Part shown: piece by piece, positions 1 to 8,772 of the stretch | Layout of the letters: each line of letters begins with the position of its first letter | Numbering within the stretch: the stretch's first letter is position 1 | Assembly: GCF_020176955.2 (NCBI RefSeq) | Contig: NZ_JAIUCZ020000004.1 | Span: 124,001-188,000, forward strand | Reading direction: 5' to 3' | Length of the DNA: 64,000 nt | Origin: Nocardia sp. alder85J | GTDB lineage: Bacteria > Actinomycetota > Actinomycetes > Mycobacteriales > Mycobacteriaceae | Notes under the pieces: generated by a model | What the model was told of the DNA's origin: nothing | The model's database searches: none | What the model saw: only the letters and a program-made list of their open reading frames with translations | Translations under genes and position numbers: made by a program

Positions 1-11
1 AGCCCTTCTAT

Positions 12-983
12 GTGAATATTCGGAACGGCCGCAGTGCGATTCGCATGGCGAAATTCGGATTTCTCGGGTTAGATGGAAGCCGTTTCACCGCGACCATCTA
101 TCCGGGCACTTCGATCGGAGCGAACCGCTTGTCACGGCACGATGGAAAGTTTCCCCAGGCTGGGCAGTTTCAGCCTTTGGATCCCGATTTGCCGCCTCAG
201 CGACGCGATCTCGCGGAGGCGCTGCGGGGGTTGATCGACCTGACAGGACTCTCGCAACGAGCGATCATCGAAGCCCTCGGTCGCCGGAATATCTCCGGCG
301 GCAATGCACATCTCAGCAGGTCTGTGCTGTCCGACTTGGTGAATGGACTGCGTGTCCGTGCACCCAGGGAAGCGCCTCTCAGGGCTCTGTATGACTTCGT
401 TCGGGACACTGTGGGCGCGGAGCGGATGACCCTCTCGTGGGAGGAGTTGAGCAAGCTCTGCAACGAACTCTCACCACTGGCTTCATCGCCACGCCGCAGG
501 CGCTCTGCGGGAATGTGTGTGGGTCCAGCGACCGCAGCCGATCACGTGTCCAGCGAGGCTGGGCCGGCCTCGCCGGGCACACACTCTGTCGAGGCGACTG
601 TCTCCGTGCCGCCCGGCGTTCCGCCGGTCCGGTCGAGCGAGGGGGACCGGCGCAACGAAGAAGCCTGGGATTTGGTCTGGCCGCCTGCTGCTGACCTGAG
701 AGATTACATCTCCAGCGGCAACTTCGAGCGCGCCAACGGACTCATCCGTCACATTAGTATCGAGGCTGCTCCTGCCGAGGCTGCTGCCGCAGTGGTGGCC
801 TGCCGAGATCTGGGTCTGCTCGATGTTGTCGACACGATCATCGGCTACGTGGGCCGTCGGCCTGAGCGTGACGTGCTTCGGATCGTTTGGTCGCTCAACA
901 AGCAGGATCGCCGTGCAGATGCCGACGCGGTGGTCGAGCGGGCGCTCATCGCTGAAAACCCTGACACTGCTGGCGTCCGGTGA
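12..983 (+). CDS. Hypothetical protein with HTH-like N-terminal region
   Basis: I do not recognise this protein with certainty. The first half (roughly residues 63-130) contains helices with the look of a Cro/XRE-type helix-turn-helix, including SQRAIIEALGRR and SRSVLSDLVNG. Then comes a low-complexity Pro/Ser/Gly linker and a C-terminal helical region (about residues 220-320) rich in Ala, Asp and Arg. Such HTH-plus-helical proteins are common in actinomycetes as regulators of unknown target, so regulator is only an inference. The GTG at 12 has no in-frame stop before the window edge, so the gene may begin further left. ATG at 45 is another possible start. It is followed after 7 bp by a small membrane-protein gene and probably forms an operon with it. 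Confidence 0.6.
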   Translation: MNIRNGRSAIRMAKFGFLGLDGSRFTATIYPGTSIGANRLSRHDGKFPQAGQFQPLDPDLPPQRRDLAEALRGLIDLTGLSQRAIIEALGRRNISGGNAHLSRSVLSDLVNGLRVRAPREAPLRALYDFVRDTVGAERMTLSWEELSKLCNELSPLASSPRRRRSAGMCVGPATAADHVSSEAGPASPGTHSVEATVSVPPGVPPVRSSEGDRRNEEAWDLVWPPAADLRDYISSGNFERANGLIRHISIEAAPAEAAAAVVACRDLGLLDVVDTIIGYVGRRPERDVLRIVWSLNKQDRRADADAVVERALIAENPDTAGVR

Positions 984-990
984 TGTACCG

Positions 991-1434
991 ATGAGCGGGC
1001 CTGCAAATCGAACAGGGAGTCGTCGTGCCCGTCCTCCGTCGAGGTCTGCGCGACTGTTGGCTGATTCGCCCAACGGCTCCGCGCGTGCGGACCCGAAGAC
1101 CTGGAAGGCCGTCATCAGCCGTGGCCTCGGTGACGCCGTTTCCTCCGACGAGGAAAACGACCGGACCGTGCGACTGATGCAAGAGCTCAGGCGGATGGTC
1201 GAAACCGTGGTCATGGCTGTTGCCGTAGGAGTCGTGCTCGTTGTTGGAGCGTTGATGCTGCTATGGAGGATCAGGAGCAACAGCCACTACGGCGAGATCG
1301 CACTGCCATCCAGTCTCGTATTCGGGTTCGCCCTCGTGATAGTCAAGCGGGCTTGGGATCGGCGGCGTGAATCCCGGCGGCTTGGTGGGAACCGTTCCCT
1401 GGCCGAGCGGCAGATGCACACGCGCAAGGACTGA
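991..1434 (+). CDS. Small membrane protein, two predicted TM helices
   Basis: This 147-residue protein starts at ATG 991, 7 bp after the stop of the HTH-like gene. A basic, Ser/Arg-rich N-terminus is followed by a strongly hydrophobic helix near residues 70-92 (VVMAVAVGVVLVVGALMLL) and a second, weaker one near 98-119. The C-terminus is short and basic. That suggests a two-helix inner-membrane protein with both ends in the cytoplasm. I recognise no family. The overlap with the upstream gene's transcription unit suggests the two act together, perhaps as a soluble factor with a membrane partner, but this is only context. Confidence 0.5.
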   Translation: MSGPANRTGSRRARPPSRSARLLADSPNGSARADPKTWKAVISRGLGDAVSSDEENDRTVRLMQELRRMVETVVMAVAVGVVLVVGALMLLWRIRSNSHYGEIALPSSLVFGFALVIVKRAWDRRRESRRLGGNRSLAERQMHTRKD

Positions 1435-1552
1435 CGATCCCGATGGATGAAGTGCCGTGGTGAAACACCGCCGGCCTGAGCAGGGTTGGGCGGTCCTGCA
1501 CCGCTACCCGCCTCCGTCGGTGGCGGGGCGGTTGGCACGGCGGCGGAGCCGG

Positions 1553-3013
1553 TCAGCCCGGCCTACTGCTCACCGAATCTCTTGTGCACGTGAGGTACTC
1601 ACCGGGATGGTGGTACCGGTTGACTCTCGGGCGCCGGGAGGGATCGAGGTGGACCGGTGGGATCCATTGTGTGCGTCCAGCATCGGGATGTCCGGCTGCG
1701 GCGGTCGTGGTCTCCCACTCGGCATCGCCCGCTCCAGCCTGGCGGTGGTGGGGTTCGCAGACGAAGGTCAACTGGTCGGCGTCGGTGGTGCCGCCGTTGG
1801 CCCATTCGGTGCGATGGTGGACTTGGCAGAGGTAGCCGGGTTTGGTGCAGCCGGGGAAGGTACAGCCGATGTCGCGGGAGTGCAGGACGATTCGCTGGTC
1901 GGGGGTGGCGATTCGCTTGGTGCGGCCGAGGTAGAGGGGGCGGCCGGTGGTGTGGTCGAAGAGGGCGAGGTAGTGGTGGGCGTGGGAGGCCAGGCGGAGG
2001 GCGTCGCCGATGGAGATCATGGCTCCGCCGCCGGTGGCTACCGGTGGGCCGGAGAGGGGGACTGTGGGGTCTGTGAATACTGCTTGGCTGGTGGCGTCTT
2101 CGAGTTCGTCCAGGGTCATGGAGACGACGACGGTGACCGGGAGGCCGCGGTGTTGGCCGAGGCGGCCGGAGGCGATGCTGTCGCGGAGGAGTGCTTTCAC
2201 CGCGTCGTGTTGGCGTTGGGGGGCGGTGCGGGTGTCGCGTTGTGCGACTTCCTCGTTCGGGTCTTCGACTATGGGGGTGGAGTCTTCGGGGTTCAGGGTT
2301 CCGGGCTTGGCGTATTTGGCGAAGACTGCTTCCAGGTAGGCGCGGAGTTCGGGGTCGGCGGTTACCGTGCATTTCGTCATCAGGTCCGGGCCCTGGCGGC
2401 TCATGGTGAAGGCTCGGCGGCGGGCGCGGTCGGTGTCGGTGAAGGTGCCGTCGGGGTTGATCAGGGCTTCCAGCTTGTCGGCGACCTTGCGTAATTGGTC
2501 GGGACGGAGTTCGCGGGCTTGGTCGGCGAGCATTGTTTCGGTGTCGGAGCGGGTATCGGGGTCGACGGCGGCCGGCAGGTGGGCGATGACGTCGCGGATG
2601 ATCTTCACGTGGGCGGGGGCGAGTGCTCCTTCGGCGTGGGCTGTGGCCGTGGCGGGCAGTGGTGGGGCTATGGTCTCGCCGGTGATGCCGGTGTGGTGGG
2701 CGAGGTCGTCGGCGGCGCGCCAGCGGGCGCGGGCTTCGGCGGGGGTGATGCGCAGGGTGTCGGCGAGGGTGTCGACCAGGTTGTTGGCGGCGAATTCGGT
2801 GTTGGACCATTGCTCGGCCATCTGGGCTGTCCACTCCAGAGCGGCGGCGGGGAGCATGCGAGTTACTGTCTCGACGCGGCGCAGGAGCGTGAGGCGGTCG
2901 CGGTTGGTCATGGCGTGGGTGGGCATCGTCGACACCTGGGCGGCGGCGATCTCCAGCGCGCGGAGGGCGGCTTCCGCGGTGGGGTCGCTGACGGTTTCGG
3001 TGCTCGAACGCAT
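1553..3013 (-). CDS. DUF222 / 13E12-type HNH endonuclease domain protein
   Basis: A member of the DUF222 family (the 13E12 repeat proteins of mycobacteria and Nocardia), which carry an N-terminal DUF222 region and a C-terminal HNH nuclease motif. The HNH core is visible near the C-terminus, with CTFPGCTKPGYLCQVHHRTE followed by WANGGTT and CEPHHRQ, giving two Cys pairs and the His residues expected for a zinc-bound HNH fold. ATG at 3013 is preferred over the GTG at 3043 because family members begin just before the helical DUF222 region. The protein is then about 486 residues. These genes are often multicopy and appear mobile, but no terminal repeats are visible here. Biological role is unknown; nuclease activity is a family-based expectation. 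Confidence 0.85.
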   Translation of the reverse strand: MRSSTETVSDPTAEAALRALEIAAAQVSTMPTHAMTNRDRLTLLRRVETVTRMLPAAALEWTAQMAEQWSNTEFAANNLVDTLADTLRITPAEARARWRAADDLAHHTGITGETIAPPLPATATAHAEGALAPAHVKIIRDVIAHLPAAVDPDTRSDTETMLADQARELRPDQLRKVADKLEALINPDGTFTDTDRARRRAFTMSRQGPDLMTKCTVTADPELRAYLEAVFAKYAKPGTLNPEDSTPIVEDPNEEVAQRDTRTAPQRQHDAVKALLRDSIASGRLGQHRGLPVTVVVSMTLDELEDATSQAVFTDPTVPLSGPPVATGGGAMISIGDALRLASHAHHYLALFDHTTGRPLYLGRTKRIATPDQRIVLHSRDIGCTFPGCTKPGYLCQVHHRTEWANGGTTDADQLTFVCEPHHRQAGAGDAEWETTTAAAGHPDAGRTQWIPPVHLDPSRRPRVNRYHHPGEYLTCTRDSVSSRPG

Positions 3014-3277
3014 GTTCCCATGATATTGCCCGGAGGGGGACACGCCAGCGAAAAAACGCCGCTATCAGCATATTTGAGCGCTTGGGACAAGTTTGCGGTG
3101 GTTGTTGGTTGGGTGGTCTCGTCGTGACCGGGCTGGGTGGGCGGGTGTCGGCGGGATCCGGTCTCGGTGGGGGAATTCGATGTCGCCGCAGCGGGTTCCG
3201 GGTCACACTCGACGGGCTCGGGGACGTTGCGCGACCGCGTTGCGTGAACTGTTCCAACAAGATCGGGAGGGGCCACC

Positions 3278-3700
3278 GTGGTCACCTACATCATTGCCGC
3301 GCACGGCGGGGCGGACTTCAATGGCGAGACGATTGTGCCGGCGAAGGTGAGTGTGATTTTCTACTCGGCTTTCGGGCAGTGTTTGGAGAACAACGACGGG
3401 TTGCTGTTGCAGAGTGCCATCGTCGACCCGCACAATCCACAGGTGACGCAGGTGCGTAAGCGGTTTCCGGCTCGGGCGCAGTGGAACGGGCCGTATCAGC
3501 AGCAGCCTGCGCTGACGTTGACGGCGGACTGGCACGGGGATTTCAAGGCGGGGATCGTGCACGCCGAGCAGAATCGGATCGTCGAGAACATCGGGATCAA
3601 CAAGCTGCTGACGTTGACCGGGGCGCTCGGGATCATCGCGGCGGATGCGGGCAAACTCGGTGAGGATGCTGTGGTGCACTGTTTGTTCTGCCTGGCCTGA
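3278..3700 (+). CDS. Small conserved-looking protein, possible Stv-like domain
   Basis: This 140-residue protein starts at GTG 3278 with a strong ribosome site (GGGAGGGG, 3265-3272). It opens with VTYIIAAHGG, then a short beta-rich segment (VSVIFYSAFG), a central Gln/Pro-rich stretch and a C-terminal Ala/Leu/Gly helix ending in a Cys pair. The HGG start resembles a small domain of unknown function annotated in actinobacteria as putative adhesin Stv; I am not certain of that match. There is no signal peptide. It stands alone between the HNH protein (divergent) and the TetR gene (convergent). No function is proposed. Confidence 0.5.
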   Translation: MVTYIIAAHGGADFNGETIVPAKVSVIFYSAFGQCLENNDGLLLQSAIVDPHNPQVTQVRKRFPARAQWNGPYQQQPALTLTADWHGDFKAGIVHAEQNRIVENIGINKLLTLTGALGIIAADAGKLGEDAVVHCLFCLA

Positions 3701-3722
3701 CAGGGTGGCCGGGGTGCGGCGT

Positions 3723-4292
3723 TCAGGGGCGGCGTAGTCCGGCTATCAGCAGGTTCGCCAGGCGGCGGGCGTCGTAGTCGGGGGTGGTGGCGCCGATGCA
3801 GAGGTTGCCTACGCCGCGCATCAGTTCGTAGGCGGTGATGTCGGCGTCTATTTCGCCGGATGTTGTTGCTGCGGTGAGGAGTTCGGTGCAGGCGGGGGTC
3901 AGGCGGTCCAGGAAATAGGTGTGCAGGGATTGGAAGGTGGGGTCGTCGGACTGGAGGGCTTCGGCCAGGCCGTGTTTCGTGACCAGGAAGTCGACGAAGA
4001 GGTTGATCCAACGGGACAGGGCGGTGTGGGGCGTGGGGCTTTCGGCCAGGAGGGCGGGGGCGGCTTCGGCGCAGGCCTCGACCTGGTGGCGGTAGACGGC
4101 GACTATCAGGTCGGCGCGGGTGGGGAAATGGCGGTAGATCGTGCCCAGGCCGACGCCGGCCTTGGCGGCTATGTCGCGGACGGGGGCGTGGACGCCGGCG
4201 GCCACGAAGGTTGCGGCGGCGGCGTCCAGGAGGGATTTCTGGTTGCGGCGGGCGTCGGCGCGTTTCTTCGGGGGTGAGTCGGGGTCGGGCAC
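3723..4292 (-). CDS. TetR-family transcriptional repressor
   Basis: N-terminal HTH of the TetR type is clear: LLDAAAATFVAAGVHAPVRD, then IAAKAGVGLGTIYRHFPTRADL, the hallmark recognition helix. The rest is an all-helical ligand-binding domain. An ATG at 4328 would extend the protein but lies inside the first operator. GTG 4292, with a GGAGG on the minus strand at 4301-4305, is a better start and gives 189 residues. It is divergent from the aldo/keto reductase operon at 4429 and separated from it by two palindromes (4321-4335 and 4348-4362). The protein therefore probably represses both itself and that operon, releasing on binding a small molecule handled by the reductases. The ligand is unknown. 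Confidence 0.88.
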   Translation of the reverse strand: MPDPDSPPKKRADARRNQKSLLDAAAATFVAAGVHAPVRDIAAKAGVGLGTIYRHFPTRADLIVAVYRHQVEACAEAAPALLAESPTPHTALSRWINLFVDFLVTKHGLAEALQSDDPTFQSLHTYFLDRLTPACTELLTAATTSGEIDADITAYELMRGVGNLCIGATTPDYDARRLANLLIAGLRRP

Positions 4293-4320
4293 GGGGTCGG
4301 GACCTCCATCGGTTGGCAAG

Positions 4321-4362
4321 CGGAACATTGTTCCGTATGGTGGTTATCGGAACATGGTTCCG
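4321..4362. promoter_or_regulatory. Paired TetR operators
   Basis: Two 15-bp palindromes are seen: CGGAACATTGTTCCG at 4321-4335 (perfect 7-bp arms around a central T) and CGGAACATGGTTCCG at 4348-4362 (one arm mismatch). Their centres are 27 bp apart. They fill the gap between the divergent TetR gene and aldo/keto reductase gene, the classical position for TetR operators. Binding by the neighbouring TetR protein is inferred. Confidence 0.8.
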
Positions 4363-4428
4363 CTTGTTCAGGATGCCAGAGCTGGAGGGGGTGGCGCCAG
4401 GCGCCGCCTCGTGGACGGAGGCACACTC

Positions 4429-5466
4429 ATGCAATATCGGACATTGGGACGTACAGGGGTGCAGGTCAGCGGCCTGGTTCTCGGGGCGATGAACTTCGGG
4501 CGGCTGGGGAAGGTCACGCAGGACGAGGCGACCGCGATGGTCGACGCTGCGCTGGAAGGGGGGATCACTCTGATCGATACCGCTGATCACTACAGCCAGG
4601 GGGAGTCGGAGGAGATGGTCGGGAAGGCCGTCGCGGGGCGACGGGACGACGTCGTGCTGGCCACCAAGGCGGGGTTGCCGATGGGGGCGTCCAGGGACCG
4701 GCGGGGTGGGTCGCGGCGGTGGTTGACGACCGCGGTGGAGGACAGTCTGCGGCGGTTGGGGGTGGACCATATCGATCTCTATCAGGTGCATCGGTGGGAT
4801 CCGGAGACCGGGGACGAGGAGACGCTGTCGGCGTTGACCGACTTGCAGCGAGCGGGGAAGATTCGGTATTTCGGGTCGTCCACCTATCCGGCATATCGAA
4901 TTGTGCAGGGGCAGTGGGCGGCTCGGGAGCTGCGGCTCGGGCGGTTCGTCACCGAGCAGCCGCCTTATTCGATCTTGCAGCGGGGGATCGAGACGCATGT
5001 GCTGCCGGTGACCCAGGAATACGGGATGGGGGTGCTGGTGTGGAGCCCGCTGGCTTCGGGGTGGTTGTCGGGGGCCGTGCGGGCGGGGCGTGAGATCGGC
5101 ACCAACCGGGCGGCTTTCATGCCACAGCGGTTCGATCTCGGGGTGGCTGCCAATCGGGCCAAACTGGATGCGGTGGAGCGGCTGGCGAAGGTGGCGGAGG
5201 GTGCGGGGTTGACGATGATCCAGTTGGCGCTGGGATTCGTGACCGCGCATCCGGGGGTGACCGGTGCGATCATCGGGCCTCGGACGTCGGCGCACTTGCA
5301 GTCTCAGCTGGCGGCGGCGGATACCGTGCTGTCTCCGGATGTGCTCGATGCGATCGACGAGATCGTCGCTCCCGGTGTTGATCTGGCGCCGGAGGAGAAA
5401 CACGATGCGCCGCCGGCGTTGCTCGACGCGGGGTTGCGGCGGCGGCCGATGGTGGTGGGACGATGA
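4429..5466 (+). CDS. Aldo/keto reductase
   Basis: A 345-residue NADPH-dependent aldo/keto reductase of the TIM-barrel superfamily. The catalytic tetrad can be placed: Asp in LIDTADHYSQGESEEMVG with its Tyr, Lys in VLATKAG, and His in DLYQVHRWD. The late phosphate-binding segment GAIIGPRTSAHLQSQL is also present. Start ATG 4429 is preceded by CGGAGG (4416-4421); the longer open frame to 4141 overlaps the operators and is not credible. The stop overlaps the ATG of the downstream F420-type oxidoreductase (ATGA), so the two are translationally coupled. The operon is probably controlled by the divergent TetR repressor. A role in carbonyl detoxification or a small catabolic step is inferred; the substrate is unknown. 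Confidence 0.9.
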   Translation: MQYRTLGRTGVQVSGLVLGAMNFGRLGKVTQDEATAMVDAALEGGITLIDTADHYSQGESEEMVGKAVAGRRDDVVLATKAGLPMGASRDRRGGSRRWLTTAVEDSLRRLGVDHIDLYQVHRWDPETGDEETLSALTDLQRAGKIRYFGSSTYPAYRIVQGQWAARELRLGRFVTEQPPYSILQRGIETHVLPVTQEYGMGVLVWSPLASGWLSGAVRAGREIGTNRAAFMPQRFDLGVAANRAKLDAVERLAKVAEGAGLTMIQLALGFVTAHPGVTGAIIGPRTSAHLQSQLAAADTVLSPDVLDAIDEIVAPGVDLAPEEKHDAPPALLDAGLRRRPMVVGR

Positions 5467-6323
5467 CGCGGTTCGGGATCGCCACGGCGCCGATGCAGGT
5501 CGGGTACGAGGATATTCGGCGGGTGTGGCTGGAGGCGGATGCGGTGCCGCAGATCGAGCATGCGTGGTTGTTCGATCATCTGCTGCCGATCGCGGGGGAT
5601 CCGCTCGGGCCGATTTTCGAAGGGTGGACGTTGTTGTCGGCGCTGGCGGCGCAGACTCGGCGGTTACGGTTGGGATTATTGGTGACCAGCAATCGGTTTC
5701 GGCCGCCGGCGATGGTGGCGAAGATGGCTGCCACTGTGGATATCGTCTCGGGTGGGCGGCTCGAATTCGGGATCGGGGTGGGGTCGCGGCCCAGTCATCC
5801 GCTGGCTCGGCGAGAATACGAGGCGAACGGGATTCCGTTCCACGACACCGATGCTGCCGTGGCGGGTTTCGACGAGGCCTGTTCGGTGATCCGGCGGTTG
5901 TGGACCGCGGACGAGCCGTTCGATTTCCACGGTGAGCAGATTCGGCTGACAGGGGCGTACTGCAATCCGAAGCCGGTGCAGCGGCCGTATCCGCCGATTC
6001 TGATCGGTGGGCGGGCGGTGGCGACGTTGCGGGTGGTCGCGAAGCATGCCGATATCTGGAACATTCCCGGTGGGGATATCGACGATGTCGTGGCGCGCAG
6101 TGCGATGCTGGATCGGTTCTGCGCGGAGATCGGGCGTGATCCGGCGTCGATCGTGCGCTCGATTCATCTGGCGGTTTCCTATGAACGGCCGGAAAGTACG
6201 CGGGCGGCGATCGGGGAGGCGGTGGCGGCCGGGTTCGAGCATGTGGTGCTGGGCTTGCCGGCGCCGTATCCGGTGGGTGTCGCGCAGTGGGTCGCCGATG
6301 AGCTCGTGAGTGAGTGGGAGTGA
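5463..6323 (+). CDS. LLM-class (probably F420-dependent) oxidoreductase
   Basis: A 286-residue luciferase-like monooxygenase-fold protein. Typical segments are HAWLFDHLLPI near residue 38, the LRLGLLVTSNRFRPPA strand-loop, GGRLEFGIGVG near residue 98 and the late PILIGGRAVATLRVVAKHADIWN motif. Actinobacterial members of this clade usually use coenzyme F420, and the window contains an F420 biosynthesis gene (cofC/fbiD), which makes F420 more likely than FMN. The ATG overlaps the stop of the aldo/keto reductase gene by 4 bp, so the pair forms one operon under the TetR operators. The substrate is not deducible. Confidence 0.88.
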   Translation: MTRFGIATAPMQVGYEDIRRVWLEADAVPQIEHAWLFDHLLPIAGDPLGPIFEGWTLLSALAAQTRRLRLGLLVTSNRFRPPAMVAKMAATVDIVSGGRLEFGIGVGSRPSHPLARREYEANGIPFHDTDAAVAGFDEACSVIRRLWTADEPFDFHGEQIRLTGAYCNPKPVQRPYPPILIGGRAVATLRVVAKHADIWNIPGGDIDDVVARSAMLDRFCAEIGRDPASIVRSIHLAVSYERPESTRAAIGEAVAAGFEHVVLGLPAPYPVGVAQWVADELVSEWE

Positions 6324-6441
6324 GCGGGCGGGCAGTCTCGCTGAGGTCCTGGATCCGATGAGGTTGCGGCCGAACGGGAATCGAGTGCTGGCCGATGTGG
6401 TGACGCCGGATGGTCGGTGCACGGCTGTCGATGTGCTGTGA

Positions 6442-7039
6442 TTACGACGTGGGGTGCGGGGCGGTGGTTGGCGGTGTCAGCATCGCCTGGGGCAGATGGC
6501 AGCCGACCGTTCCCGCGATGACGCCTACTGCTTGGCTGCTGATCTGGATCATCGTGCCGTCTTCGGGGTTGCTGAACCACATGTCGTGATGGCCCAGCCT
6601 GTCCTGCATCGACTCCGGTGGCGCGGTGGCGGCGGCCGCTATCGCTCGACTGCGTTCCACGAAGTGGGGCCACACGTCGTCGGGGGACAGGCAGGTCGCT
6701 GACATGGAAAGGCAGATATACGATCCGGCCGTCGGTCTGATCGTAGGGAGGCGGGCAGCCGTTGATGGTTCGGTCCCGCTTCCACGACCATTGGAGACCG
6801 GGAATCAGTTCGGTGCCCACCGCACCGATCTGCTGAACCGCGCCGCGCATCCGGTTCTCGGCTTCCTCGAGGCTGGGGCGTGTCAGCAGGCGCCGGGTCG
6901 CCTGTGCGGTCTCCTCGGGTCCGGTTTTCTTTCCGCTCGATTCGTCGATCGAATTCACCAGGCCGTGTCCTATCCAGAGGGCGGTCGCCGTCGCGATGAC
7001 GATCGCGGCGGCGATTGCCGCGTATTTCGGCGTGATCAT
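6442..7039 (-). pseudogene. LppA-like membrane-anchored protein, frameshifted
   Basis: Two minus-strand frames together give a protein of about 199 residues resembling the mycobacterial LppA/LppV family. The first frame (from ATG 7039) has a hydrophobic N-terminal helix, then EAENRMRGAVQQIGAV, LIPGLQWSW and CPPPYDQTDGRIVYLPF. The second frame (to TAA at 6442) continues with DDVWPHFVERSRAI, WFSNPEDGTMIQISS and IAGTVGCHLPQ. The break lies at a run of five G on the plus strand (6682-6686); with four, the frames would join as LPVPDDVWPHF. Unlike LppA it has no lipobox Cys, so it would be anchored by its N-terminal helix. The start overlaps the stop of the DUF1023 gene (ATGA). It is either a recent pseudogene or a homopolymer sequencing error. 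Confidence 0.7.
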
Positions 7040-8772
7040 CGGCCCGGGTGGATCGCATTGTCGGGGAGTCCGGCGACGACTGCCGCAAGGTTGTAGCCGG
7101 ATCGATGGCTCATATCCGGATAGGCTGAGTGCCCTGTTCCCTCGGTGTAGGTGATGCCGTCGACCGTGATCGCCGATGTCGCGAGGTGGGTGATCCACCG
7201 TATCGAGTCGGGGCTTCGCCCGAAACTGCCGAGGGTCGCGATCGGATCAGCCCGGTTCGTCATCTCGAAGACGTGGCCCGGTGGCAGGCCGAGGTCGGCG
7301 GCCGATTGCACCGAGTCGTTGAATCGGCCCAGATCGAACGGAAAATGGGCGCCTATCGGGGATTCGATGTTCGGGACACGGCCGCCCAGTCCCGGCGAGC
7401 CGTAGAAGACGGCGTTGTCGACGCCGCGCCCGTGCGCTTGCTGTAGCGCGAGGCTGGTGGTCAGCGATCCGTACGAGTGGCCGAGCGCGGTGATGTGTGG
7501 CTCGTTCTTCGTGCCGGCGACGTCCAATCCGTCGTAGAACCTCGCCAGCAGCCGACCGCCTTCTTCGGCGCGACTCTGGTTGCCGGCCATACCGATATCG
7601 CCGATGTCCATCTGCGGCGGGTCGTAGCCGAGCCAGGCGATCGTTGCGATCGATCGGTCCTGCTGGGCAGTCGTCGATTGCCGCTCGGCTTGCCTCTTCA
7701 GGGCTATGGCTTCGGTTACCTTGGAGTTCAGCGAGTCTCGGAGATTCGTACTCATGCCCGGTGTGGTGACCGCGATGTGGTCGGCGGTGTCCGGGTCGCC
7801 GAAAGCCAGGGCGGCTCGGCCTTGTCGTCCGGTCTTCAGGTCCAGGAGCAGCAGTTTCGCTTCGGGATGGTCCCTGGTCGCCTGGTCCACCGCGTCCAGG
7901 TCGGCGAGGCGTTTGCGGAGGTCGGTGGATCGGCGGACGGCGTTCAGGTCGGAGGGGTCGGTGGTCAGGGCCGCGTCCGCTACCTCCAGCTCCGTGGTGA
8001 GACGGTCGTGTTCGAGTGGGATCATGGTGCGGTTGGCGCGGTCTCGGACGGTTGCGGGGAGGCCGTCGAGGTTGCCGATGTCGGCGGGGTGGGTGTCGAT
8101 CTCCCGCTGTTGTTGCTGTGGGGTGAGCGCGTCCCACCAATGTCGGATTCGTTCCGGGGTGGCGTTTTCCGGTCGGGGGGTGGGCTGGACAGCCGGGGTG
8201 GTGGCGTTGCCGAAGGAGTCGGGTGGCGGCACGGTCTCGAAGGCGGCCGCGATCGCGGTGACGGCGTTCGTGTCCACGAGAGCGGCGTTGTCGAGGACCT
8301 TGCGCAGGACGGTGGTCTCGTCGTCGCAGTCGGTCTGGAGGGCGGCGAGGGCGGTGGTGTACTTGTCGCGGTTGCCGCCGACCGCGAGGTACAGCGCCAC
8401 TCTGGTGGATTCGGTGAGGTGGCAGGTGCCGTCGTCGTCGATGTGCAGGCCCTTGGCTTCCGCGGAGTGTTTGCGGCGTTCGACCAGGCCCTTCGCGGAT
8501 GCGAAGTTCATACTTGCGATTCCGGCCGCGTCGCTGCCCAGTCGCAACGCCTCCAGCACTTTTCGGGCGCGGTCGCGGACCTCGGTGAATCGGGTGCGCG
8601 CGGTGTCGCCACCGGAGCCCTGGAAGAATTCGTGTGAGCTGTCCACCGCGCGGTTGCGGTCGTCCAGGATGTGTCCCAGAGTGGTGGCCTGCCGGTGCCA
8701 TTCGCGGGCTTGTTCGGTCAAGGCCTCGGGGTTCCAGCCGAGTACGTCCGGGATCGTCAGGTGGTCGCTCAT
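7036..8772 (-). CDS. DUF1023 alpha/beta-hydrolase with WXG100-like N-terminus
   Basis: A 578-residue protein. The C-terminal half is a DUF1023 alpha/beta-hydrolase with the nucleophile elbow GHSYGS, preceded by WLGYDPPQ and followed by DPIATLG and a late GHSAYPDM that could supply the acid and His. The N-terminal ~110 residues are helical with the spacing of WXG100-type proteins (GWNPEALTEQAREWHRQA). This architecture is common near type VII secretion genes of mycobacteria and Nocardia. ATG 8772 is chosen because it overlaps the stop of the upstream WXG-like gene (8769-8771); longer frames run into that gene. It is translationally coupled upstream and downstream. It may act on the cell envelope or be exported; the substrate is unknown. 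Confidence 0.82.
   Translation of the reverse strand: MSDHLTIPDVLGWNPEALTEQAREWHRQATTLGHILDDRNRAVDSSHEFFQGSGGDTARTRFTEVRDRARKVLEALRLGSDAAGIASMNFASAKGLVERRKHSAEAKGLHIDDDGTCHLTESTRVALYLAVGGNRDKYTTALAALQTDCDDETTVLRKVLDNAALVDTNAVTAIAAAFETVPPPDSFGNATTPAVQPTPRPENATPERIRHWWDALTPQQQQREIDTHPADIGNLDGLPATVRDRANRTMIPLEHDRLTTELEVADAALTTDPSDLNAVRRSTDLRKRLADLDAVDQATRDHPEAKLLLLDLKTGRQGRAALAFGDPDTADHIAVTTPGMSTNLRDSLNSKVTEAIALKRQAERQSTTAQQDRSIATIAWLGYDPPQMDIGDIGMAGNQSRAEEGGRLLARFYDGLDVAGTKNEPHITALGHSYGSLTTSLALQQAHGRGVDNAVFYGSPGLGGRVPNIESPIGAHFPFDLGRFNDSVQSAADLGLPPGHVFEMTNRADPIATLGSFGRSPDSIRWITHLATSAITVDGITYTEGTGHSAYPDMSHRSGYNLAAVVAGLPDNAIHPGR

Noticed and set aside
1599..3260. 553-codon minus-strand frame overlapping the DUF222/HNH gene
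   Set aside because: Arg/Pro/His-rich shadow of the real gene, which has clear DUF222 and HNH motifs in the other frame.
3496..5403. 635-codon minus-strand frame across tetR and the aldo/keto reductase
   Set aside because: Covers recognisable genes and the operators, with Arg/Pro/His-rich composition only; a high-GC shadow frame.
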